Shown piece after piece: positions 36,333-45,431 of a stretch of DNA of 51,044 bases; positions within the stretch are counted from its first letter, which is position 1; each line of letters begins with the position of its first letter. Origin of the DNA: an uncultured Mucispirillum sp. (GTDB lineage Bacteria; Chrysiogenota; Deferribacteres; Deferribacterales; Mucispirillaceae); NCBI GenBank assembly GCA_944325215.1, contig CALUZC010000020.1:1-51044 (forward strand). The letters are read 5' to 3'. The notes beneath the pieces were generated by a model. It was not told where the DNA came from. It ran no database searches and saw only the letters and a list, made by a program, of their open reading frames with translations. The translations under genes and the position numbers were made by a program.

Positions 36333-37255
36333 TATAATCGCTCCGCAACCCTTAATTTTGCACTTCTTGATAGTGGATTTTCTACCACTTCTTTCTCCAT
36401 AGGCAAAATAGGTTTTTTATTAATTATTTTAAATTCAGCTTTTTTATTGCATACACACACTGGAAATTCAGCTGGGCATACACATGTAAGGGCATATTGG
36501 TTTAACCATTCTTTTACTATTCTATCCTCCAAAGAATGAAAAGAAATGGCAGCAAAACGCCCCTTTTCTTTTATAAGTAAAGCAATTTTACTCATTAAAG
36601 CATCAACTGCATCAAGTTCGCCATTCACGTATATACGAAATGCTTGAAAAGTCTTTGTTGCAGGGTTTATCCCTTTTTTGTGGAACTTTTTAGGGATAGC
36701 TCCACGCACCACATCTGCCAAATCCAGTGTGTTTGTAAAGGGTTTAACTGCTCTGCGTTTAACAATGGCTTTTGCTATACTATTTGCAAACCGTTCTTCA
36801 CCATATTTATAAATAATTGTAGAAAGGTTGCTTTCAGAAAAAGTATTAACTACTTCGCTTACCGGCTCTCCACACGATGTATCCATTCTCATATCAATTG
36901 GTCCGTCCTTTCTAAAAGAAAAACCACGGCTGCCATCTTGAAGCTGAAAAGATGAAACACCAAAATCTGCGTATACTCCCTCTACCTCTTTTATTCCTAA
37001 ATCATGCAGTGCCTTATCGATATCTGCAAAATTACTATGAACAACAAATACTCTACTATCTTCTGCAAACCTTACCTTAAGCCTTTCAACAGCCTCCATA
37101 TCTCTATCTAAAACAATCAGCCTGCCCTTACTGGAAAGTTTCTGCAGCAGCAATGCAGCATGGCCTCCTCCACCGCCAGTGCAATCTACATATGTGCCGT
37201 CAGGCTCAACATTTAAGCTTTCTATTAATTCATGGTATAAAACAGAGATATGCAT
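36332..37255 (-). CDS. rsmH: 16S rRNA (cytosine-1402-N4)-methyltransferase RsmH
   Basis: 307 residues. Methylates C1402 in the ribosomal P site using S-adenosylmethionine. The SAM loop YVDCTGGGGGHAALLL is near the start, followed by YADFGVSSFQLQD, GFSFRKDGPIDMRMD, ISFHSLEDRIVK and the C-terminal NPLSRSAKLR. Formerly MraW. Start supported by AGGGG; 8 nt after the mraZ stop. Confidence 0.98.
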   Translation of the reverse strand: MHISVLYHELIESLNVEPDGTYVDCTGGGGGHAALLLQKLSSKGRLIVLDRDMEAVERLKVRFAEDSRVFVVHSNFADIDKALHDLGIKEVEGVYADFGVSSFQLQDGSRGFSFRKDGPIDMRMDTSCGEPVSEVVNTFSESNLSTIIYKYGEERFANSIAKAIVKRRAVKPFTNTLDLADVVRGAIPKKFHKKGINPATKTFQAFRIYVNGELDAVDALMSKIALLIKEKGRFAAISFHSLEDRIVKEWLNQYALTCVCPAEFPVCVCNKKAEFKIINKKPILPMEKEVVENPLSRSAKLRVAERL

Positions 37256-37263
37256 AGCTACCC

Positions 37264-37719
37264 CTAAACAATCATATCCATAAATCCTGATAAAATAGCA
37301 GCATTACTATCAAGGGATAAATCAACCTCTGCATTTTCTTTATCCCATTTTTCTTTATTCCACAGCTCAATTACATCATATGCGCCAATTACGTAACACT
37401 CATCACCTAATGAAGCAGCATTTCTTATTTGAGCAGGTATATTCATTCTGCCGGAACTGTTTATTTCAACAGCATAGGCAGATGCATTTAACTTTCTAAA
37501 TACTTTATAAGCCTCTGGGTTAGCTTTAGCTGATTCAAACATGGCTTTCATTTTTGCATCATATACATTTTTAGGGTGGATTTTCACAACACCAGCAACA
37601 CAGTATGCCATTAATGCATCACTGCCAAAATTTGCACGCAATTCCTCCCGCATCTTCGCAGGAAGACTTAACCTACCAGCATCATCAAATTTGTTAAGAT
37701 AGTTGCCTGAAAATCCCAC
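37264..37719 (-). CDS. mraZ: Transcriptional regulator MraZ
   Basis: 151 residues starting with GTG, with GAAGG 7 nt upstream. Two SpoVT/AbrB-like halves are visible: FDDAGRLSLPAKMRE and NSSGRMNIPAQIRN, each with the characteristic (D)xxxGR loop; the second lacks the first Asp. MraZ forms a ring and represses its own dcw operon in E. coli by binding short TGGGN direct repeats near the promoter. A candidate site is present upstream (37762-37776). Confidence 0.96.
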   Translation of the reverse strand: MGFSGNYLNKFDDAGRLSLPAKMREELRANFGSDALMAYCVAGVVKIHPKNVYDAKMKAMFESAKANPEAYKVFRKLNASAYAVEINSSGRMNIPAQIRNAASLGDECYVIGAYDVIELWNKEKWDKENAEVDLSLDSNAAILSGFMDMIV

Positions 37720-37761
37720 TTAATTACCTTCATACAATTTATGACATTTTAATACATATTA

Positions 37762-37805
37762 TGCCATCTCTTCCCATTTGTAATAAATTTTTACTAATTA
37801 GTCAA
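37762..37805 (-). promoter_or_regulatory. Promoter of the dcw operon with candidate MraZ operator
   Basis: On the minus strand: TTGACT (37800-37805), 17-nt spacer, TACAAA (37777-37782), followed immediately by TGGGA (37772-37776), 5 nt, TGGCA (37762-37766). TGGGN repeats spaced by 5 nt just past the -10 match the architecture of E. coli MraZ sites. Only two units are present and one is imperfect. Confidence 0.6.
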
Positions 37806-38211
37806 GTAATATAATTAATTTTAAAAATATTACATGAATAGTATTTAATTATTTTTTTATTTTTTCATTATATAAAATATTAAATTTTAATTTATAATAA
37901 ATATAATTTCTTATAATTTAATTTATATCAAAATGTATTAAAAAATAATTACTATAATTTTTTTATATTTTTATTTGGTTTATCAATAAGATATAAATGT
38001 AAAATAAATTTATACTATAAACTTCATAATTTTTTTAAAAAAAATTTTTTTTATTTAAATTTTTTATTGATATACTTAGAAAAAATGCTACATTTGTTCT
38101 ACTTTTTTTAAAAATTTTTATAAGAAAATACAACAGTCAATCAAGATAATTTTAGTATTATTTATACTAATTTTGGGAAATATAAAAAAATATTATTTTT
38201 TTAAAAAAAAC
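37806..38211. other. Very AT-rich gene-free spacer between divergent operons
   Basis: About 400 bp with almost no G or C. It contains adjoining homopolymer tracts (T7 at 38030-38036, A8 at 38037-38044, T8 at 38045-38052) likely to give bent or nucleosome-like rigid DNA. No ORF, RNA gene or longer repeat was seen. Promoters lie at both edges. Confidence 0.7.
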
Positions 38212-38240
38212 TTGCAAAAATAGATTATTTATAATATATT
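38212..38240 (+). promoter_or_regulatory. Candidate promoter of the SprA-related gene
   Basis: TTGCAA (38212-38217), 17-nt spacer, TATATT (38235-38240). The leader of about 60 nt is relatively GC-rich (around 38271-38290) and ends with an AAGGGTGAG ribosome site. Confidence 0.45.
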
Positions 38241-38307
38241 ATCATAAAATATAATTGATTGGTGTTATTAAGGCAGCACGTCTGGTTACTCCATAAAGGG
38301 TGAGTAT

Positions 38308-39357
38308 ATGAGTGTTTCTGCTTTATCAAATACTAATTTTTATGTTCCTGTTGTTAATTCAAGGTCGGCTGCTGCTAATACTGCTGATGATGTAGCTGCT
38401 GCTAATAATTCTACTCAAACTAATCAAGTTAAACAAACAGATGAGAATAGCACTAAAATCCAAGAAACACCAGCAACTTATAACACTAATCAAGAAAATA
38501 CTTCAAGTGATAATTCCAATACTCAGTTAGATAACAGCGATACACCAGTATATACTGGAGAAGAAATGCTTGCTGCTATGGATAAAAAATCTACAGAAGG
38601 TAAAACTCTAACAGAAGAGGAACAAAAGCAAGTTGATGAGCTTAAAGCTAGAGATGCAGAAGTAAAAGCTCACGAGCAGGCACATATTGCTGCAGGTGGT
38701 TCATACGTTAGGGGTGGTGCAAGCTATGATTATCAAACAGGGCCAGATGGCAAAAAATATGCAGTAGGTGGCGAAGTAAGTATTGATACTTCCCCTGTGG
38801 AAGGTGACCCTCAGGCTACTATTTATAAAGCTCAAGTTATTTTAAAAGCTGCTCTTGCGCCAGCAGAACCATCTGGGCAGGATAAATCTGTAGCTTCTCA
38901 AGCAAGGCAGATGATGGCTAGTGCTAGAAAAGAATTAATGGCTGAAAAAACAAATCCAGATGAAAGCAGCCAGTCTAATACTCAAGTAGAAAATGATAAA
39001 CAAAACAGCAATTCAAAAAATAGTGGCAACAATACTGATAATACAGTAGATACAAACTCTAATAATACTGAAAATAGTGCAGCTAATGCTAGTAATACTA
39101 AACAGGCGGATAATATTATTAAAATAGATAATACAGGTAACAATAATTCTGATAATACAGAAAAAAGTGCACCAAAACCTGTTGAAACTCCATCAATGAA
39201 TACTCAGTCATTAAAATCTGATGCTGTAAGAATTCCGCAAGTAAATGTGGCAAGTAGTGGTTTATTCCAAGCATTTGAAGGAACTGGAATGTCTGCCATT
39301 AAAAATGCTAATGCTTTAACAAAAGTTGCAGGCTCACTTATTTCACTTATTGCTTGA
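38308..39357 (+). CDS. SprA-related / CJM1_0395-type putative metalloprotease
   Basis: 349 residues. No signal peptide. N-terminal and C-terminal parts are Asn/Ser/Thr-rich and disordered; the central domain (about 110-215) is the SprA-related type, with the zinc-binding-like HEQAH at 122-126, then GGASYDYQTGPDGKKYAVGGEV and RQMMASARKEL. This family is common in epsilonproteobacteria and related diderms; activity is unproven. A short hydrophobic C-terminal helix (VAGSLISLIA) ends the protein. Monocistronic. Confidence 0.88.
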   Translation: MSVSALSNTNFYVPVVNSRSAAANTADDVAAANNSTQTNQVKQTDENSTKIQETPATYNTNQENTSSDNSNTQLDNSDTPVYTGEEMLAAMDKKSTEGKTLTEEEQKQVDELKARDAEVKAHEQAHIAAGGSYVRGGASYDYQTGPDGKKYAVGGEVSIDTSPVEGDPQATIYKAQVILKAALAPAEPSGQDKSVASQARQMMASARKELMAEKTNPDESSQSNTQVENDKQNSNSKNSGNNTDNTVDTNSNNTENSAANASNTKQADNIIKIDNTGNNNSDNTEKSAPKPVETPSMNTQSLKSDAVRIPQVNVASSGLFQAFEGTGMSAIKNANALTKVAGSLISLIA

Positions 39358-39502
39358 GAGATGTAATATAATAAATAATTAAATTACAGCCTTATATATT
39401 AATATATATTTTTGCTTGTAGTGTTACTTATGCATATTTTAATGAATATATATATTCCATACAGCCTAATATATAGAACATTACTTATTATTAATTTATA
39501 TT

Positions 39503-40846
39503 TTACTGCCCTGTATTTTTATTTTCAGGTGGTATTTTTAACCCCTCTACTCTATAAAAATATAATTTAAAAGTTTTTTTTCTATCTACTGACATACCTC
39601 TGTATATATTCACTTCCTTCACATTATAAAAATATTTACTTAAATTATCTTCTTTATTTTGTGATACAAATACACCAGAATTACCAATACAGTCATAAAG
39701 AGTGCATGCTTCAATAAATGGAAATGTATTATAAACTAATATAGATGAAAAACCAGCATCATATGTATAAATACTTTCTCCAAAAGATGCAAAATCTTGA
39801 ATCGAATGGCGTATAGATTCATACTGCCTTGTATTTTCCATAAATCTTGGTGTTAATTCAGATGTTTTTGATATATTTGTATATGCAGAAGTTAAGACAA
39901 GCACTGTGGTAAATATACCAAGTAATATTTTATAACCAAACTGTTCATAATAATAACCTGACAATATAACTGCTGGAATTAAAAAAGCACCCATAATACG
40001 AATATCAAATGTGCTAAATATATTAAATAAAATACTTCCTGCATATAAAAATAATGCTGAAATAAATAGAAAATATACTTTGTTATCGATTTTCTTATTT
40101 TTTATAAAGATTAAAATTATATATATAACTGGCAGAGATACAATAAAAAGAAGAAGATATATATATATTTTCTTATCTGTTATGGCTAATGGATATTTAT
40201 AAAACAGCTCATATAGACCAAATATATGCAATAAGCTAAATACAGCAGTATATATTATGCCTAAAAATGCAGTAATCATATATGCTTTATTATATATAAG
40301 TTTTCTTTGGAAAATAAGATAAATAAATGGTAAAACTATAAAAATAATACCTGAAAAGTGCGTGCTTATTAATACAATATGAGATAATGATGCCCATATA
40401 TAATACTTAATATGCACATTTTCCGAATTTGTAATTACATATAAAGAATAAATATATATGCAGCTAAATAAAATAAAAAGTGATGAAGAAGTGGCAGACA
40501 TATAAGCATATGTAACTGGCGGGCTTACAAAAAATATTATTAAACTAAACCATGCACCATGCCTGCCAGATAACCCATATGTAAACTGAAAAACAATTAA
40601 TGCACTTATTGATATAAATAATATAGAAGGCATTCGTAAATTAAGTGAAGAATGTTCAAGGTATGTTGATAATTGAATAATATATTCCATTAATCCAGTT
40701 GGTCCAATTGTAGACCATGAACTGCCAATACTTTTTAAAAATAAAAAAGCCTCATCTGCACGAACTGGTAAAACAAAAGCATTCCAAGAATAATATATAC
40801 CTGCAATTATTATAAAAAAACCTGCCATTCTATCTGATTTAACCAT
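39503..40846 (-). CDS. GT-C family membrane glycosyltransferase (GT39/ArnT-like)
   Basis: 447 residues with about ten to twelve transmembrane helices. The first external loop carries the acidic pair VRADEAF typical of GT-C enzymes that use polyprenyl-phosphate sugars, followed by NLRMPSILF, the usual (L/H)xRxP region. The C-terminal 120 residues form a soluble domain. It probably adds a sugar to an envelope lipid, glycan or protein on the outer face of the inner membrane; the acceptor is unknown. It lies 14 nt after the exported-protein gene. Confidence 0.82.
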   Translation of the reverse strand: MVKSDRMAGFFIIIAGIYYSWNAFVLPVRADEAFLFLKSIGSSWSTIGPTGLMEYIIQLSTYLEHSSLNLRMPSILFISISALIVFQFTYGLSGRHGAWFSLIIFFVSPPVTYAYMSATSSSLFILFSCIYIYSLYVITNSENVHIKYYIWASLSHIVLISTHFSGIIFIVLPFIYLIFQRKLIYNKAYMITAFLGIIYTAVFSLLHIFGLYELFYKYPLAITDKKIYIYLLLFIVSLPVIYIILIFIKNKKIDNKVYFLFISALFLYAGSILFNIFSTFDIRIMGAFLIPAVILSGYYYEQFGYKILLGIFTTVLVLTSAYTNISKTSELTPRFMENTRQYESIRHSIQDFASFGESIYTYDAGFSSILVYNTFPFIEACTLYDCIGNSGVFVSQNKEDNLSKYFYNVKEVNIYRGMSVDRKKTFKLYFYRVEGLKIPPENKNTGQ

Positions 40847-40860
40847 AAACTCACCTACTT

Positions 40861-41964
40861 TTATATACTTGCCCTTAAATATATCATTTTATAACCGTAT
40901 TTATGTAATATATTATTAAGAATTAAAATATTAGAAAGCATAACTTTTACGTCCATATATAACGGTGTTACTGCCCTTGTTAATAAATCCTCAAACTCTC
41001 TGTCATCTAGGTATCCACCAATATATGTAGAAAAATCATTCAATATAACTTCATCTATTTTCAAAAGTTTTAACTGCTCGTCTAATAGTAATACACGCTG
41101 TTTAAATTCATTAGTATCTTTTATATTACTAAGTGTTTCAAAAAGAATTTCCTGTTCTAAATCATGCATTAAATATTCCATTACATTATTAACAACATTA
41201 TATTTAATAGAAAGTTCTTTAATTCTTCTCATATTCATAATAACTTGTTTTAATTTATAGTTTGATTCACGAAGATAATTAGAATACATTTTTTCTGCCT
41301 GATAACTGTTTAATCTTCTTGCCAGCGTTCCATATACTAAATACTGCATAAACTGGTAATCATCTTTTTCATCAATTATATCAAGCTGATTAAAAATTTT
41401 ATTATATTGTGATGAAGAATAGTCTATATTAAATAAATTATTTTCTACTTCAATATAAATAGTAACACCTAAATCATAAAAATTAAGTCCAAATTCCACC
41501 TGCTTATCTTTATCTGTATTTTCTATGGCTTTTGGAGCATGAATATTTGGCAAGTCATAATCAAAATTAAATACATAATGATTAATTGATGCTGTTCTTA
41601 AAATATCAAGTAATGCTATTCTATCTTTTTGAACTTGAAATAAAAACACCCATGATGAGCCGTTTTTCTTATTTTCAACACCACCAACTATAATAAGGCT
41701 GTTATTTATAGCCAGCCCAGTATATTCCAAAACAGGATACACACCATCAATCATATCTTCAGGAACAAGAGCAAAAACATTTTTACCTTTCTTAAAACTT
41801 AATGTATAAAATGTTTTATTATCGATTTTTATTTCTGATGTACCAAAATCATACCCATCAGAAACAGCAGCAATAGGGGTAAACTCTATAAAATCAACAA
41901 CAGGGTTAGCAAATGATGTGTTTGCTATAAACATTACCAACAAGAAAGCAAAAAAACCAGTCAT
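40861..41964 (-). CDS. Exported protein of unknown function
   Basis: 367 residues with a signal peptide, probably cut after SFA (about residue 19). The first half is beta-rich (IEFTPIAAVSDGYDFG, KIDNKTFYTLSFKKGKNVF), while the second half, from about residue 200, is helical with many Glu, Lys and Leu. No family recognised. It lies 38 nt after the reductase gene and 14 nt before the GT-C gene, so it may act with the latter in envelope glycan assembly; that is inference only. Confidence 0.75.
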   Translation of the reverse strand: MTGFFAFLLVMFIANTSFANPVVDFIEFTPIAAVSDGYDFGTSEIKIDNKTFYTLSFKKGKNVFALVPEDMIDGVYPVLEYTGLAINNSLIIVGGVENKKNGSSWVFLFQVQKDRIALLDILRTASINHYVFNFDYDLPNIHAPKAIENTDKDKQVEFGLNFYDLGVTIYIEVENNLFNIDYSSSQYNKIFNQLDIIDEKDDYQFMQYLVYGTLARRLNSYQAEKMYSNYLRESNYKLKQVIMNMRRIKELSIKYNVVNNVMEYLMHDLEQEILFETLSNIKDTNEFKQRVLLLDEQLKLLKIDEVILNDFSTYIGGYLDDREFEDLLTRAVTPLYMDVKVMLSNILILNNILHKYGYKMIYLRASI

Positions 41965-42002
41965 AAGCTACCAGCCTGTATAAATTTTTAATCAATAAAG
42001 AA

Positions 42003-42998
42003 TTACACTTCGTGATTAATTACTATCCTGCCTTTGAATGCATTCTCACTCATTTTAGTAAGATATTCTTGTATTTCAAATATGGATATTTCATTACACA
42101 TAAAAGAAATGTTTTTCATATACCAGTCTCCTGCAAGCTTATAAAGTGCTTCTCTTTTTAAGCTTTGAGAACATTTTAAAGAATCAATACCAACAAGATT
42201 GATACCCCTTAAAATTAAAGGCAGTAAAGATGATGAAAAACTTTCACTTAAAACTGCACCACAAACAGCAATAGTCGCCCCACCTTTTACAGAACGAACC
42301 ATAGTGCTTAATACATCACCACCTAAAGTATCTATGCCTGCCACATATTTATCTTCAAGTAGATGATTATCAGACTTATCGATAAACTTATCAAAACTTA
42401 AAACTTTATCTGCCCCTATTTCACGAATAAAATCTTCATATTCAACATGAGCAGTAACGGCTGTAACATTATAGCCACACATTTTTAATATATTAACAGC
42501 AAAAACACCAATTCCATATGATGAACCACCAACAATAATATCCTTTGAATTAGACTGGATACCTGCTGCCATAATCTCCATTACAGCAATTGCAGCAGCA
42601 ATACCATCAGAACCTAATGTCATAGCATCAAGCATAGTAAGACCAGTCGGAAGGTTGACAATCCAGCTTTCAGGAACACTCACAAACTGACCAAAACCAC
42701 CCGGCACACTTTGACCAAGCCCGTTACCAAAAATTAAAACCTCATCTCCCTCCCTGTAATGGGGGCTTGATGACTCTATAACAATACCTGCTGCATCAAC
42801 TCCGGGAGTATATGGAAAGGTTGGCTTCCTAAATGGTGTATTCTCTCTGGAAAAGAGTATATCATACGAATTTATTGTAGAATACATTACCTTAACTAAA
42901 ACATCACCTTTTGGTAAGTTTTCTGTATTTTCCAAAACTACATCACTAAAAAGTTTACCATTATTATCCTTGATAACAAATGACCTAAATGTACTCAT
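42003..42998 (-). CDS. YhdH/AcuI-family medium-chain reductase
   Basis: 331 residues. Zinc-free medium-chain dehydrogenase/reductase. N-terminal FRSFVIKDNNGK and STINSYDILFS, PYTPGVDAAGIV, and the cofactor motif GGSSYGIGVFAV (the usual GxGxxG with two Ser). The AMTLGSDGIAA segment corresponds to AMxIGTAGxTA in AcuI. Family members reduce acryloyl-CoA with NADPH, detoxifying acrylate. A quinone oxidoreductase role is possible. No structural Zn cysteines. AAGGAGC precedes the ATG. Confidence 0.85.
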   Translation of the reverse strand: MSTFRSFVIKDNNGKLFSDVVLENTENLPKGDVLVKVMYSTINSYDILFSRENTPFRKPTFPYTPGVDAAGIVIESSSPHYREGDEVLIFGNGLGQSVPGGFGQFVSVPESWIVNLPTGLTMLDAMTLGSDGIAAAIAVMEIMAAGIQSNSKDIIVGGSSYGIGVFAVNILKMCGYNVTAVTAHVEYEDFIREIGADKVLSFDKFIDKSDNHLLEDKYVAGIDTLGGDVLSTMVRSVKGGATIAVCGAVLSESFSSSLLPLILRGINLVGIDSLKCSQSLKREALYKLAGDWYMKNISFMCNEISIFEIQEYLTKMSENAFKGRIVINHEV

Positions 42999-43162
42999 TA
43001 AATGCTCCTTATTCTACAAACAATAAACTACATCTGATACTTCTACATTATAATATACAATATTAGCCATATAAACTAAACTGCATAGCTTAACAATATT
43101 ACATTAAATTATAATGTTTTGCAATAGATAATTTTATAACTCATTATAAACAATTACTTTTT

Positions 43163-43190
43163 TTATCGGCTATTGTTTTTAAATACATTA
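43163..43190 (-). promoter_or_regulatory. sigma28-like -10 element upstream of the reductase gene
   Basis: GCCGATAA on the minus strand (43163-43170), a perfect match to the sigma28 -10. The best -35 is TAATGTAT (6 of 8) but at 12-nt rather than 11-nt spacing. It would give a leader of about 155 nt to the gene at 42998. Weaker than the copy at 14533. Confidence 0.3.
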
Positions 43191-43246
43191 GCAAAACCAA
43201 ATTATATTACCATACAATATTAGATAAACTATTAATATATAAAAGA

Positions 43247-44458
43247 TTATTCTAAACTCCATGCAGGTGGGTTATTTTCTAATACAGTGCCAGTAAACAT
43301 ATCTGTAGTTATTATTACATTTGAAGGTATCCAATTATCTAAATTTTGATTGAAACTTGATGCACCATGAAACATATTCATAAAAAAATGAACTTTTGAT
43401 ACGTTCCAGCTACTTATATCCTGATTAAAACTTTTTGCCATTTCAAACATACCACTCATTCTTTTCACATTAGATACATTCCAGTAGCCAATATTTTGAT
43501 TAAAGCTTTTTGCATAAGCAAACATATTTTCCATATTCATTGCAGTTGATACTTCCCAGTTGCCTATATCTTGATTAAAACTTTCTGCTTTATAAAACAT
43601 AGCACCAAAATCTTTAACACTGCCTACATTCCAGTTACCTATATCCTGATTAAAACTTGTAGCTTCAAAAAACATTTCTCGCATATACTTCACTTTTGAA
43701 ACATTCCAGTTACTTATATCCTGGTTAAAATTTACTGCACCTTTAAACATTTTATCCATTATTAATACTTTTGATACATTCCACAGGCGTATATCTTCAT
43801 TAAAGCTTTTTGCTTTTAAAAACATACTGCTCATATCCTGCACGTTAGAAGTATCCCACATACTTATATCTGCATTAAAACTTTCTGCCCCTTCAAACAT
43901 AGATTTCATGCTTTTTACTTTTGATACATTCCATTTACCTATATTTTGATTAAAACTTTTTGCATTTTTAAACATAGCTGTCATATATTTAACATTTGAA
44001 GTATCCCAAGAACCTATATTTTGGTTAAATTCCTGCGCCCCTTCAAACATAGATTTCATACTTTTAACTTTTGATACATTCCAAGAGCTTATATCCTGGT
44101 TAAACCTTCTATTATTTAAAAACATTGCGTCCATATTAGTAACATTAGATACATTCCAGTTACTTATATTACCATTAAATATAGGAACATGTGCAAACAT
44201 ACCAGACATATTACTAACATTTGACACATTCCATTCTTCTATACCTTTAAATTCTGTTTTATCTGGGCATTTTTCAAATAAAGAAGACATATCAGTTATA
44301 TTACTTGTATCAATTTTATTTAAAGTAATATTATCATCACAAACTAATACCTGTAATTCTTCTTTTGTTTTAGGATTATGTTTAGAAATACTATTACAAC
44401 CTAGTCCTGTAAATATTAAAAATATTACTAAAAAGCATAATAAATAGCTATTTTTCAT
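43247..44458 (-). CDS. BspA-type DUF285 repeat lipoprotein (1)
   Basis: 403 residues. Signal peptide with TGLGC lipobox (Cys 21). N-terminal cap KTKEELQVLVCDDN with NITDMSSLFEKC, then 13 repeats of about 25 residues: WNVSNVxxMxxMF followed by AxxFNQDI. The closing cap is DMFTGTVLENNPPAW. Units three and five share an unusual KSMKSMFEGA sequence, a sign of internal duplication. DUF285 repeats form a solenoid related to leucine-rich repeats and are used by mucosal bacteria for binding host matrix or other bacteria. It starts 34 nt after the previous DUF285 gene and is likely cotranscribed. Confidence 0.95.
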   Translation of the reverse strand: MKNSYLLCFLVIFLIFTGLGCNSISKHNPKTKEELQVLVCDDNITLNKIDTSNITDMSSLFEKCPDKTEFKGIEEWNVSNVSNMSGMFAHVPIFNGNISNWNVSNVTNMDAMFLNNRRFNQDISSWNVSKVKSMKSMFEGAQEFNQNIGSWDTSNVKYMTAMFKNAKSFNQNIGKWNVSKVKSMKSMFEGAESFNADISMWDTSNVQDMSSMFLKAKSFNEDIRLWNVSKVLIMDKMFKGAVNFNQDISNWNVSKVKYMREMFFEATSFNQDIGNWNVGSVKDFGAMFYKAESFNQDIGNWEVSTAMNMENMFAYAKSFNQNIGYWNVSNVKRMSGMFEMAKSFNQDISSWNVSKVHFFMNMFHGASSFNQNLDNWIPSNVIITTDMFTGTVLENNPPAWSLE

Positions 44459-44491
44459 AATACAAAACTCCCTTTATCTCCATTTTTGTTA

Positions 44492-45394
44492 TTACTTATA
44501 CCATACTGGTGGATTTTTTTCCAGCGGGCTTTCTTTAAACATATTCTCTTTATAAAATAAATTATTAGTTTTCCAGTTAGATAAATTATAATTAAAGCTG
44601 TATGCATTATAAAACATATATGACATACTCTCAACCTGTTTTGTGTTCCATGATGAAATATCAGCATTAAAATCAACTGCTCCAAAAAACATGCCTTCCA
44701 TACTTTTTACTTTTTCCGTATTCCAGCTTCCTATATTCTGGTTAAATTTAACGGCTAGAAAAAACATATTAGACATATCACGCACATTTGATACATTCCA
44801 GCTACTTATATCCTGATTAAAATTATCTGCCATTTCAAACATGGAAGCTGCTGTTTCCACTTGAGATGTATCCCAGTTATTAATATTTTGATTAAATGAA
44901 ATAGCATTATAAAACATAGACTGCATATCAAATACATTTGATGTATCCCACTGCCCTATATCTTGGTTAAAACTTTCTGCATATGCAAACATTCTTGCCA
45001 TACTTCTTACTTTTGATGTATTCCACAAGCCAATGTTTTGATTAAAGTTATATGCTCCTTCAAACATTTCTTCCATATTTACAACATTAGATGTATCCCA
45101 GTTACTTATATCTGCATTAAAATATATTGCACCCTTAAACATTGCATACATGTTTTCCACATTGGATACATTCCAGTTTTCTATTCCTGAAAAATCTTTC
45201 CTTGAGCTTGCTAAAAAAAGACGGCTCATATCTGTAATATTTGATACATCAATATCTTCAAGGCTGATATATTCTTGGTTAATTAGCCGTATAAGCTGTG
45301 CTTTATCTTTTGGGGTAAATTTATAATTAAGACTTAGCAGCACAAATATAGTTGCAATAATTGAAATTATCATAAGCACATATATTTTTTTCAT
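44492..45394 (-). CDS. BspA-type DUF285 repeat protein with signal anchor (2)
   Basis: 300 residues. The ATG at 45394 (MKKIYVLMI) is preferred over the TTG at 45412; AGG lies 7 nt upstream. Unlike its four neighbours with visible starts or paralogous order, the hydrophobic N-terminus has no Cys: SIIATIFVLLSLNYKF, so it is an uncleaved anchor or a signal peptidase I substrate rather than a lipoprotein. Cap KDKAQLIRLINQEYISLEDI, then nine repeats and an end cap with NMFKESPLEKNPPVWYK. The smallest of the set, and placed directly upstream of the 403-residue lipoprotein. Confidence 0.92.
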   Translation of the reverse strand: MKKIYVLMIISIIATIFVLLSLNYKFTPKDKAQLIRLINQEYISLEDIDVSNITDMSRLFLASSRKDFSGIENWNVSNVENMYAMFKGAIYFNADISNWDTSNVVNMEEMFEGAYNFNQNIGLWNTSKVRSMARMFAYAESFNQDIGQWDTSNVFDMQSMFYNAISFNQNINNWDTSQVETAASMFEMADNFNQDISSWNVSNVRDMSNMFFLAVKFNQNIGSWNTEKVKSMEGMFFGAVDFNADISSWNTKQVESMSYMFYNAYSFNYNLSNWKTNNLFYKENMFKESPLEKNPPVWYK

Positions 45395-45431
45395 ATACAA
45401 GCCTAACCCCAAAAAGATTATTTTAATTATT

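Noticed and set aside
39391-39413. AT palindrome followed by T residues after the SprA-related gene
   Set aside because: The ATATATTAATATAT palindrome has no loop or GC pairs; in such AT-rich DNA it is not convincing as a terminator.
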